A DNA stretch of 64,000 bases from Anaerolineaceae bacterium UBA5404 (lineage in GTDB: Bacteria; Chloroflexota; Anaerolineae; Anaerolineales; Anaerolineaceae). Positions within the stretch are counted from its first letter, which is position 1; each line of letters begins with the position of its first letter. The position numbers were made by a program, and so were the translations under genes. Below the pieces are notes generated by a model, which saw only the letters and a list, made by a program, of their open reading frames with translations, did not search any database and was not told where the DNA came from. Location of the stretch: the NCBI GenBank assembly GCA_002409625.1, contig DHNY01000012.1, forward strand, positions 84,175-148,174, written 5' to 3'. Shown here in pieces: positions 50,860 to 58,729 of this stretch.

Positions 50860-51378
50860 TTATGCCTGGGTATCTACTTTATGAACAGAGCCATTAAAGA
50901 CCCGTTGCGTATACACGCCGGTTACTTGTGCCTTACCAATATCGCCGCTGGTTGTGATGTGTTTTTGCACGAGCGGACCCAAAGGTTTTGAAAGGAAAAA
51001 GGCAGGTGCTGCAGCGCCAAGTGCAATCAAATAGTGATACCACTTGGGTTTCTTTTCATGAACAGTACTCAAAGCCAACACACTGCCGGCTACCATGCTG
51101 GCAACCAATGCCGAAACAGCGATATTAGTGCCACAGTTGGGGTGTACAGCAAGCTCTTTTTCGCCACCTTGTAAACGCCTTCTGGCTTCCAATGTCGCTT
51201 CGGTCATCAGTTCAGTGGGCAAATCAGCCACCATAAAGAAGCCTTTGGGATTAGAAATACCTGCCATGCGCAAGCCAGGGTAACGCTCAGAAAGCACTTG
51301 CATGGTGGCATGCTCGAGAGCATGGTTGCGTCGGAGGCGGCGAGTGAATGGGATATAGTCTAATAAGTTCTTTTTCAT
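50860..51378 (-). CDS. DUF6391-like membrane protein
   Basis: 172 residues. The N-terminal 'RRLRRNHALEHATMQVLSER' with conserved HAxEHAT is the mark of this family as I recall it. Two membrane segments follow ('NIAVSALVASMVAGSVLALS' and 'YHYLIALGAAAPAFFLSKPL'). 'HPNCGTN' is also conserved. Function unknown. It forms an operon with holA. Confidence 0.6.
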   Translation of the reverse strand: MKKNLLDYIPFTRRLRRNHALEHATMQVLSERYPGLRMAGISNPKGFFMVADLPTELMTEATLEARRRLQGGEKELAVHPNCGTNIAVSALVASMVAGSVLALSTVHEKKPKWYHYLIALGAAAPAFFLSKPLGPLVQKHITTSGDIGKAQVTGVYTQRVFNGSVHKVDTQA

Positions 51379-51521
51379 AGCGTCCTTCTTTACTAAAGGG
51401 TTTCGACCCTCCTGATAATGTCTCTCATGGCATCAAGGTAAGCCACATTATGCTCTATGTTGATTCTACCAAGCAATTCGAGACTCTGTGCCACTAACCG
51501 TTTATAAAACCTGTCCTTGGC

Positions 51522-52928
51522 TTATTTTTCTTCATCAACAAAAGCCAGCTTAAGCGCATCACGCAATGAGCGAGCTTCAAGAATCTCGATATTTTCAGGC
51601 CAGGGTTCACCTTTGCGCGCGCGTCGGGGCACGATGGCGCGTTTAAAGCCCAGCTTGGCGGCTTCTTTCAAGCGCGCGGGCATCTGCCCCACCATGCGCA
51701 ACTCGCCAGAAAGCCCAATTTCGCCAATCAGAACCGTGTCCGCTCGGGTAGGCAAATCTTTCATCGAAGATGCCAAAGCGGTAGCCACTGCCAGGTCCGC
51801 GGCAGGTTCTTCAAGCTTTAAACCACTTACCACGTTGGTAATCACATCCTGGTTGCCCAAATTGAGCCCCACACGACGTGTTAAAACTGCGACAATAATC
51901 AGCAAACGGTTGAAATTGATGCCGTTCGCGGTGCGACGAGGGTTGCCAAAACTGGTGGGCGTGGTTAGCCCTTGAACCTCAACCAAAAGCGGGCGCGTTC
52001 CTTCCATGGTCACCGCCACAGCCGAACCTGGCGCGTTCACCATACGCTCTGCCAGAAAAACTTCGCTGGGGTTGCGCACTTCTACCATGCCGCGTTCTTG
52101 CATCTCAAAAACGCCCACTTCGCTGGTTGCCCCATAGCGGTTTTTAACCGAACGCAAAAGGCGATAGCTCTGAAAATGTTCACCTTCAAGGTATAAAACG
52201 GTGTCCACAATATGTTCAAGCACGCGCGGACCAGCAATGGCGCCTTCTTTTGTCACATGCCCGATGATAAACACAGTCAAGCCGGTGGTTTTGGCGATTT
52301 CGCGCAATTGGCTGGCGCTCTCGCGCACTTGCGAGATGGACCCAGCAGCCGATTCCATATTGGGCAAGGTCATGGTTTGGATGGAATCGATAATAAGCAA
52401 TGCCGGTTTTTGCTCGGCGATGTGTTGCATAATCGAGCCCAGGTTGGTTTCGGTTACCAGCAAAAGTTTTTTAGGCAAAATGACATCCCCGGCATCGTTT
52501 TTGTGGGCAATACGATCAGCGCGCATCTTGATTTGGCGTTCAGACTCTTCACCAGAGACATACAAAACGATGTCATCTTTGGCGAGCTCCATCGCCATTT
52601 GCAAAATGAGCGTACTTTTGCCAATACCCGGGTCGCCACCAATCAACACTACTGAACCAGGCACAATCCCGCCACCCAAAACACGGGCGAATTCTTCCAT
52701 TTGCAGAGGCACACGGTCTTCCTGCGCGCCTAAAATATCAGCCAGCGGTCGTGCTTTTGAGCTACCCACCAATCCGCGGCTATAAGATTTAGAGCCGGCA
52801 GAGGGTTCTGCCTCTACCAGCTCTTCGATCATACTATCCCAACTCTCGCAGCTCGGGCAACGCCCAAACAAGCGCGAGGCGGTCTTTCCGCATTCCTGAC
52901 AAACGTAACGCGTGTAGCTTTTTGCCAT
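51522..52928 (-). CDS. radA: DNA repair protein RadA
   Basis: 468 residues, a RecA-like branch-migration helicase. Zinc finger 'CQECGKTASRLFGRCPSC' at residues 10-27, Walker A 'GGDPGIGKST', the RadA-specific 'KNRYGATSEVGVFEM', and a Lon-protease-like C-terminal domain ('VVSGLKLEEPAADLAVATAL') are all present. Its ATG overlaps the clpC stop by one base. Confidence 0.96.
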   Translation of the reverse strand: MAKSYTRYVCQECGKTASRLFGRCPSCESWDSMIEELVEAEPSAGSKSYSRGLVGSSKARPLADILGAQEDRVPLQMEEFARVLGGGIVPGSVVLIGGDPGIGKSTLILQMAMELAKDDIVLYVSGEESERQIKMRADRIAHKNDAGDVILPKKLLLVTETNLGSIMQHIAEQKPALLIIDSIQTMTLPNMESAAGSISQVRESASQLREIAKTTGLTVFIIGHVTKEGAIAGPRVLEHIVDTVLYLEGEHFQSYRLLRSVKNRYGATSEVGVFEMQERGMVEVRNPSEVFLAERMVNAPGSAVAVTMEGTRPLLVEVQGLTTPTSFGNPRRTANGINFNRLLIIVAVLTRRVGLNLGNQDVITNVVSGLKLEEPAADLAVATALASSMKDLPTRADTVLIGEIGLSGELRMVGQMPARLKEAAKLGFKRAIVPRRARKGEPWPENIEILEARSLRDALKLAFVDEEK

Positions 52929-55510
52929 TATGCGCCTGCCGGTTGCGGTTCCGGGTCGGGTTCGGTCTCGGGCTCTTCGTCAATCAGCCCGAGGCGCTCT
53001 TCTTTACGCAAAACAATGCGTTTTTTGCCGTCAAGATCTTCCAGTTCAGCGATGATGTGATCTCCAGGTTCAAATGTGCCCATCAAAAGCGCATCAGATA
53101 GCTGTTCTTCAATCATCTGCTGCACCACCCGGCGCACGGGTCGGGCGCCCATTTCGGGGTCGTAACCTTCTTCGGCGAGGAAATCATAAGCTTCTTCACT
53201 GGCTTCGATGGTCAAATCTTGCTCAATGAGCATTTCTTGCACTTTTGCCACCTCAAGCTCGACGATTTTGCGAATGTCCGCGCGGTTGAGTGCTCTAAAG
53301 ACAACCACTGTGTCCATGCGGTTGATGAACTCCGGTCTAAACTGGCGGCGCAAGGCGTCCATCAGCTTCTTTTGCATGTCTTCATAAGCCAGGCGTTCTT
53401 CAAGCACCTCATCCAGCTTTAAGGCAAACCCAAAGCTGCTTTGTTGCTTAATTACCTCAGCACCGACGTTGGTGGTCATGATGATGATGGCGTTTTTAAA
53501 GTCCACCTTTTGACCTTTGGCGTCGGTGAGATGCCCTTCTTCCATAATTTGCAGGAGCATATTCAAGGCTTCCGGATGGGCTTTTTCAACCTCATCAAAA
53601 ACCACAATGGAGTAAGGTCGGCGGCGGATAGCTTCAGTCAACTGACCGGCTTCATCGTAGCCCACATAGCCAGGAGGCGCACCAACCAGGCGGCTCATGC
53701 TGTGGCGTTCCATAAACTCGCTCATGTCAATCTGAATGAGCGCTTCTTCATTACCAAAGAGCAAGCGTGCCAGGGATTTGGTGAGCTCGGTTTTGCCCAC
53801 GCCGGTGGGTCCCAGGAACATGAACGAGCCAACCGGTCTGCGTGGGTTCTTTAGCCCGGCGCGCGCACGGCGCACGGCTTTGGCAATGGCACTGATGGCT
53901 TCTTCTTGCCCAATAATGGACTCAGACAAAGCTGCTTCCATATTCAAAAGCCGTTCGCTTTCTTCTTCTGCCAATTGGGTCAGCGGGATGCCCGTCCACA
54001 TCGAGATAACCTCAGCAACGTTCTCAGCGCTTACAGTGGGTGCATTGGCGCGGTCCCAGCCAGTTTGCAAGCTTTTAAGGCTTTCTTGCAATTCTTCCTG
54101 GCGTTTGAGCAAGGCTTGAATGTTGTCATTATCTTCAGCGGCTTGGGCTTCTTTTAGCTCTGCCCGAACTTTGCGCAGTTTTGTCATCATCTCTTTGCTG
54201 CTTACGGCGGTGTCGCTCTTGTACATGCGCACGCGCGAGGCGGCTTCATCCACCAGGTCAATGGCTTTATCTGGCAGGAAGCGTTCGCTGACGTAACGGG
54301 AGCTCAGCTTTGCGGCAGCTTCGATGGCTTCGTCGCTGATGTGCAGGCGATGATGTTCTTCATACTTTTCGCGTAAACCATAGAGAATTTCGATGGTTTC
54401 TTCAACTGAGGGTTGCTCCACAACGATGGGTTGGAAGCGGCGTTCAAGCGCGGCGTCTGATTCGATGCTCTTGCGGTATTCGTTGAGCGTGGTCGCACCA
54501 ATCACCTGCAACTCGCCTCGTGATAGCGCAGGTTTGAGGATGTTCGCGGCATCCACTTGTGAGCCTGCCGAACCAGCCCCAACCAGCATGTGCAGTTCAT
54601 CAATAAAGACAATCGCGCCGCTGGCTTTAAGCTCGTCAATCACACGTTTGAGGCGCTCTTCAAACTGCCCGCGATACATGGTGCCAGCAACCAAAGAGCC
54701 CACATCAAGCTGTAAAACACGCTTGTCCAAAAGCAAAGCGGGCACATCTCCAGCAAGGATGCGCTGAGCCAATCCTTCAACGATGGCGGTTTTACCCACG
54801 CCCGGTTCACCAATCAAGGCGGGGTTGTTTTTGGTGCGTCGCGCCAAAATTTGGATGACGCGTTCAATTTCTTTTTCGCGTCCAATGACCGGGTCAAGTT
54901 TATCTGCCTCAGCCAAGCCGGTAAGATCAGTGGCAAGCTGATCCACAAGCGGTGTTTTGCTGTCGTCCTTTTCCATGCGTGCCCGGCGCGTTAAGCGGGG
55001 AACACCTGCATAGGCGTCTGGTTCCGGACCTTTTTTACGAGGTGCGTTGTCTATGGATTCTTCAAGTTCCTCATTGGCATCTTTTAGCACCCGATTGGTT
55101 TGTCGCCGGATCTGCTCGGGGGTTACCCCCAGGCTCAGCAGCACTTGCATGCCGCTGCTTTCTTCATTTTTGGTCATGGCAAGGAGCATGTGTTCAGTAC
55201 CCACAGAAGGTGCCTCGGTGGCTTTTGCCTCTTCAAGTGCTTGTTCGAGCAGTTTTTTGGTTTCTTCCGCAAGGGTATAAAGCCTCACGTTGTCTTCCGG
55301 TTTGTGCTCTTCTTCAATCACTTTGCGAATGGCATCTTCATTAACGCCAAGGTCCTGCAAGACGCGGTTGGCAATGGTACCTTTTTCAATCATCAAACCC
55401 AACAAAAGATGGTGAATGCCAATGGTGTGGGTCTTGTATCGTTCAGCTTCCAATTGTGCCAGGCTGAGCACCCTTTTTGCTTTTTGTGTAAATCGATTAA
55501 TAACAGCCAA
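52928..55510 (-). CDS. clpC: ATP-dependent Clp protease ATPase ClpC, TTG start
   Basis: 860 residues if started at the TTG at 55510. AGGAGGA is 7 bases upstream of it, and the protein then begins at 'INRFTQKAKRVLSLAQLEAE', the true ClpC N-terminus. The frame extends further upstream, but that part has no ribosome-binding site. Two ClpN repeats, AAA1 Walker A 'GEPGVGKTA', a middle domain with UVR-like 'KELKEAQ' helices, AAA2 Walker A 'GPTGVGKTE' and the 'MGARPVRRVVQQMIEEQL' C-terminus. The acidic tail 'EPETEPDPEPQPAGA' is extra. It unfolds proteins for ClpP. No ctsR or mcsB lies upstream. Confidence 0.95.
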   Translation of the reverse strand: MAVINRFTQKAKRVLSLAQLEAERYKTHTIGIHHLLLGLMIEKGTIANRVLQDLGVNEDAIRKVIEEEHKPEDNVRLYTLAEETKKLLEQALEEAKATEAPSVGTEHMLLAMTKNEESSGMQVLLSLGVTPEQIRRQTNRVLKDANEELEESIDNAPRKKGPEPDAYAGVPRLTRRARMEKDDSKTPLVDQLATDLTGLAEADKLDPVIGREKEIERVIQILARRTKNNPALIGEPGVGKTAIVEGLAQRILAGDVPALLLDKRVLQLDVGSLVAGTMYRGQFEERLKRVIDELKASGAIVFIDELHMLVGAGSAGSQVDAANILKPALSRGELQVIGATTLNEYRKSIESDAALERRFQPIVVEQPSVEETIEILYGLREKYEEHHRLHISDEAIEAAAKLSSRYVSERFLPDKAIDLVDEAASRVRMYKSDTAVSSKEMMTKLRKVRAELKEAQAAEDNDNIQALLKRQEELQESLKSLQTGWDRANAPTVSAENVAEVISMWTGIPLTQLAEEESERLLNMEAALSESIIGQEEAISAIAKAVRRARAGLKNPRRPVGSFMFLGPTGVGKTELTKSLARLLFGNEEALIQIDMSEFMERHSMSRLVGAPPGYVGYDEAGQLTEAIRRRPYSIVVFDEVEKAHPEALNMLLQIMEEGHLTDAKGQKVDFKNAIIIMTTNVGAEVIKQQSSFGFALKLDEVLEERLAYEDMQKKLMDALRRQFRPEFINRMDTVVVFRALNRADIRKIVELEVAKVQEMLIEQDLTIEASEEAYDFLAEEGYDPEMGARPVRRVVQQMIEEQLSDALLMGTFEPGDHIIAELEDLDGKKRIVLRKEERLGLIDEEPETEPDPEPQPAGA

Positions 55511-55616
55511 GGTAGTCCTCCTGTAAGAGTGGTAGTGTTGGTCACGCCAAGTGAAAACTAAGATTTCTGAATCTTTTGAAATCAAAGAGGAAAAATGGCG
55601 CACCCAACCTGCTTTG

Positions 55617-55644
55617 ATTGTACCAAAACCAACACTTTGGACAA
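55617..55644 (-). promoter_or_regulatory. clpC promoter
   Basis: TTGTCC (55639-55644), 16-base spacer, TACAAT (55617-55622) on the minus strand. The transcript would start about 100 bases before the TTG start codon. It lies just after the msrA stop (55689). Confidence 0.6.
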
Positions 55645-55688
55645 ATATCTAAGCCATATTTTGATGAACTGTTAATACTGTGGCGCGC

Positions 55689-56204
55689 TTATTTCGCTTT
55701 GAGATAACTCGGAATTGTCTTGCGAATATAATGACAAGTGTAGCCACTGGGAAGCTTTTGTAAGTAGTCCTGGTGGTAGTCTTCCGCTGGCCAAAAAGTC
55801 GTGAGCGGTTCAAGGGTGGTGACCACTGGGTTACGCCACATGCCACTGCTGTTAACGAGGTTAATCATGGTCTCACCAGTGCGTTTTTGCACCTCATCCC
55901 GATAAAAAATAGCTGAGCGATAAGATGTGCCAATGTCATTCCCCTGGCGATTGAGCGTGGTGGGGTCATGCATGCGGAAAAAGAAGTCTAAAAGCTGAGG
56001 TAAGCTGGTTTTACGTGTGTCATACACAACAAGTAAAGCCTCGGCATGCCCTGGGTGATTTTGGTAGGTGGGGTTATCGTTTTCGCCACCCGTGTAACCA
56101 CAATCGGTATCGATGACACCTGGTTCTTGCCTAAACAATTCTTCCATTCCCCAAAAACAGCCTCCAGCGAGGACAATTTCATCAATGTGTGTTTCTTGTG
56201 TCAT
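55689..56204 (-). CDS. msrA: Peptide methionine sulfoxide reductase MsrA
   Basis: 171 residues. The active-site motif 'GCFWGMEELF' has the catalytic Cys at about position 16. 'GYTGGENDNPTYQNHPGHAEA' and 'RSAIFYRDEVQK' are typical. No additional resolving cysteines at the extreme C-terminus; 'YTCHYIRK' near residue 155 has one Cys. It repairs oxidised methionine-S-sulfoxide. No msrB is fused or adjacent. Confidence 0.94.
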   Translation of the reverse strand: MTQETHIDEIVLAGGCFWGMEELFRQEPGVIDTDCGYTGGENDNPTYQNHPGHAEALLVVYDTRKTSLPQLLDFFFRMHDPTTLNRQGNDIGTSYRSAIFYRDEVQKRTGETMINLVNSSGMWRNPVVTTLEPLTTFWPAEDYHQDYLQKLPSGYTCHYIRKTIPSYLKAK

Positions 56205-56221
56205 AGCCTTGTCCTTAATCC

Positions 56222-56255
56222 ATTTTCACGGCGCATACCACTACGCCGTGAAAAT
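56222..56255. repeat. Perfect 12-bp inverted repeat downstream of the lipoprotein gene
   Basis: ATTTTCACGGCG (56222-56233) and CGCCGTGAAAAT (56244-56255) with a 10-base loop. It lies just upstream of msrA and downstream of the lipoprotein gene. Neither strand has a clean U-run after the stem. It may be a weak terminator, an mRNA-stabilising hairpin or a regulator site for msrA. Confidence 0.6.
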
Positions 56256-56308
56256 ATATTATCAAATTCTATTTGTCTTATGCCCATTTTGCATAAGCAC
56301 TTAAGAAC

Positions 56309-58054
56309 TTACCAGTCCACACCTTCAATATGCAAACCCTGATCGATAATAAATGCCGTGTTAGTAAAAGGCTCAAACATCCACAAAATAGAGGCGTATT
56401 CGTTTGTTTCTTCATCAATTTCCCCGCGCCACAAAAGAACCATACGATAATCCTGCGGTGACCATGCGCCAAAAGCCCAATCGCCATTCTCGGAATCAAG
56501 ATCGGTTAGTGTCAAATAGGGTTCCTCAATATCCTGAGTATCCACCATAACGATCCCACCGCTACCTAATTCCCACCAAATACCTGCGTCATATTTCTTC
56601 ATATGAGGAATATTAATAGGGCGTTGCTCCATTACCAAGTACCGATCATCAAAAGACCAGTCAGGAGCAGACCAAACCGTGCTAGTGTCATCCATACCAT
56701 TCAGAAAGGCTCCGGTGTTGCCTTCTAGCGCGGAAATTACAACATAAATGTTGTTGGTTTGTTCGAAGAGCTCCTTGCTTGGGTATGCAAGACGATCTTC
56801 TTGATTAGAAAGACTGGTATAACCAGCCATACCATAATCATGAATTGCACCGGTTTGGAGATCATAAACATACTCTTTTTGTGGCCAAACAGGTTGGCAA
56901 TAGGTCGCCCGATAAGTTAAAAAGCGCCCACTCGGTGAGATATCAACACCAATTGAGTGGCTATCACCTGAACTATCCATCACCGGCAGGTCGGCAACAT
57001 AGTGCAAGGCTTCTTCATTAATGGCAAATCGCATCACATAGGAGCTTTCAGGCGTGCTCATTCCATCTTCCATATACTCGCATCTCCCAATAATGCGATT
57101 AATATAAAGCACATTTTGCTGGTCCCAACCTATGATACTATCTGAATAAGTTTCTCCAGGTTCATCAATGTTCAGGCTCCAAATCCTGCCGGTTTCAAAG
57201 GAGTAGACTAAAACCATCTCTTTGTCAATCCTTTGATAAGCCACAAAAAGCCCGTTGGGAGAAACGCGTGGGTTAATGTAACGAGGGATATCCTCGCCTA
57301 CATACTCACCACCATCTTTAGTTACCGCAATGATGTTGTCTGATTCAATGAAATAGGCATAAATGTTTCCATCTTTTGAGTAAACGACGGGTGGATAAAC
57401 ATCACTTGCCTCTTGCGGTCCTGTAACAGGGTCAAAGTCATGGCGGATAGATTGCCGCAGCACCTCTTCAGATTCCACCAAACATTGCGGGCTCAGCCCG
57501 GAGGCATCAGGATTTTCAATGGAAAAGAAAAAGGAGTCTTCCCAGGTATAGCCTTTTAGTGCTACATCCTCAGTGCCAACGTATGACCAGGTGGAAACAG
57601 TAAATAAAAGCCCTTCGATGGTGAGTTCATTAGCCTCGTAGGTGAAAATGTCACCCATGCCATGCCCATTGTTGAGATAGATTCGACATTCAGGGTAGCG
57701 GGTGGACAGCAGGTGGGGAAAGCTTGAATCGCCAGAACTGCGCCAAAGATCAGCGTTGTAAGTAAACCAGATATCGTCCTGCATTCGGGTTGAAGCAAAT
57801 TCAGTAGCCGGCTCTGGGGTTAGAATGGACTCTTGCGTTGGCACAGCCTGCTCTTGAGTTGGCGTTGCCTGCTCATCGGTTGGCACAACACTTGGCAATG
57901 GTGTGGGCAAGGCTTGCTCTGGCGTACGGGTTGGTTTGCGCGTTGCGGTTGGTAATGCGGGTTTTGGCGGTGATGGCGGATTGATTATTTCACATGCTGC
58001 GGTAAACAGTAAGATGCTGAAGATAATCAGTGATAAAAATATTTTCTTCTTCAT
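56309..58054 (-). CDS. Lipoprotein with Thr/Pro/Glu linker, shared domain and TolB-like propeller
   Basis: 581 residues. Lipobox 'FTAAC' (Cys21). A low-complexity linker (25-90, 'TPEQALPTP', 'TPTQEQAVPTQ'). Residues about 91-216 are a domain also found at the C-terminus of the kinase-like protein 0.7 kb upstream ('FTYNADLW', 'HGMGDI', 'VSTWSYVGTEDVALKGY', 'LSPQCLVESEEVLRQ'). The remainder has TolB-like repeats ('VSPNGLFVAYQRID', 'ISPSGRFLTYRATY', 'SFDDRYLVMEQRPI'). Surface-anchored; function unknown. Confidence 0.78.
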   Translation of the reverse strand: MKKKIFLSLIIFSILLFTAACEIINPPSPPKPALPTATRKPTRTPEQALPTPLPSVVPTDEQATPTQEQAVPTQESILTPEPATEFASTRMQDDIWFTYNADLWRSSGDSSFPHLLSTRYPECRIYLNNGHGMGDIFTYEANELTIEGLLFTVSTWSYVGTEDVALKGYTWEDSFFFSIENPDASGLSPQCLVESEEVLRQSIRHDFDPVTGPQEASDVYPPVVYSKDGNIYAYFIESDNIIAVTKDGGEYVGEDIPRYINPRVSPNGLFVAYQRIDKEMVLVYSFETGRIWSLNIDEPGETYSDSIIGWDQQNVLYINRIIGRCEYMEDGMSTPESSYVMRFAINEEALHYVADLPVMDSSGDSHSIGVDISPSGRFLTYRATYCQPVWPQKEYVYDLQTGAIHDYGMAGYTSLSNQEDRLAYPSKELFEQTNNIYVVISALEGNTGAFLNGMDDTSTVWSAPDWSFDDRYLVMEQRPINIPHMKKYDAGIWWELGSGGIVMVDTQDIEEPYLTLTDLDSENGDWAFGAWSPQDYRMVLLWRGEIDEETNEYASILWMFEPFTNTAFIIDQGLHIEGVDW

Positions 58055-58098
58055 AACAAACTCTCTATTATTATTTTTGATAACTGTTTTAAGATTGA

Positions 58099-58677
58099 TT
58101 AAGCATTTTGATTATAAGCGAGATTGATGAATTTCTTTACCTCTTGAGTGATGTCTTCAAGTGAGTGAATGGCTATTTTGTGAGTGCATTGCCCGGGGGG
58201 GTTGCTCGAGTTGAGTAAAGCTGAATCTGGCGGATCAGTAAATCGCAAACCCAGGTCAATGCGGGTTTTGGTACTGGCTTGTAAGACGGCAAACTGACGG
58301 CGGCGCACAAAAGGCGTGTAGCCTCCGCGTCCTTCAACCCGAACATCCTCACCCTGGCTTTCAATAATGTCCCGCAGCGCATCAAAGAGGGGTCTAAGGT
58401 TGGCTTTTGCGCCTTCATATTGCGAATTGATGTACTCTTCCACACTGGGGCGCACCCAACCCGCAGCACGCGCGGTGGCATCAGCGATTGCCCACTGACT
58501 GTTTTGCAATACGCCATGTTCGCTTTTGAGCCAGTTGCGCACCGCTTTTTGATCCAGCGGGTCAACGCCACTGGCTTGAACGAGAGCCACCCACTCTTCC
58601 AAACTTTTTCCGGTACGTTCTTTCATGGAATCTGTTACAGCTGCCATCATTCTTGCGGGGTTGTTTTTTGTGGGCAA
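58099..58677 (-). CDS. DUF4287-DUF5655 protein
   Basis: 192 residues. N-terminal DUF4287 ('KERTGKSLEEWVALVQASGV', 'LKSEHGVLQNSQWAIA') is followed by a DUF5655-like half ('VRVEGRGGYTPFVRRRQFAV', 'RIDLGLRF'). A cytoplasmic protein whose function is not known; the second domain is sometimes found with restriction-linked or stress genes. It sits between two genes that share a domain, but its own role there is unclear. Confidence 0.75.
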   Translation of the reverse strand: MPTKNNPARMMAAVTDSMKERTGKSLEEWVALVQASGVDPLDQKAVRNWLKSEHGVLQNSQWAIADATARAAGWVRPSVEEYINSQYEGAKANLRPLFDALRDIIESQGEDVRVEGRGGYTPFVRRRQFAVLQASTKTRIDLGLRFTDPPDSALLNSSNPPGQCTHKIAIHSLEDITQEVKKFINLAYNQNA

Positions 58678-58729
58678 ATCAGCTCTCCTTTGAGTTATCT
58701 TCTAATTTTCTTTATTAAACACATCTTGT

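Noticed and set aside
55511..55603. ClpC starting at the upstream GTG/ATG-type codon in the longer frame
   Set aside because: The extra 31 residues are not part of any ClpC N-terminus, and AGGAGGA sits correctly before the TTG at 55510.
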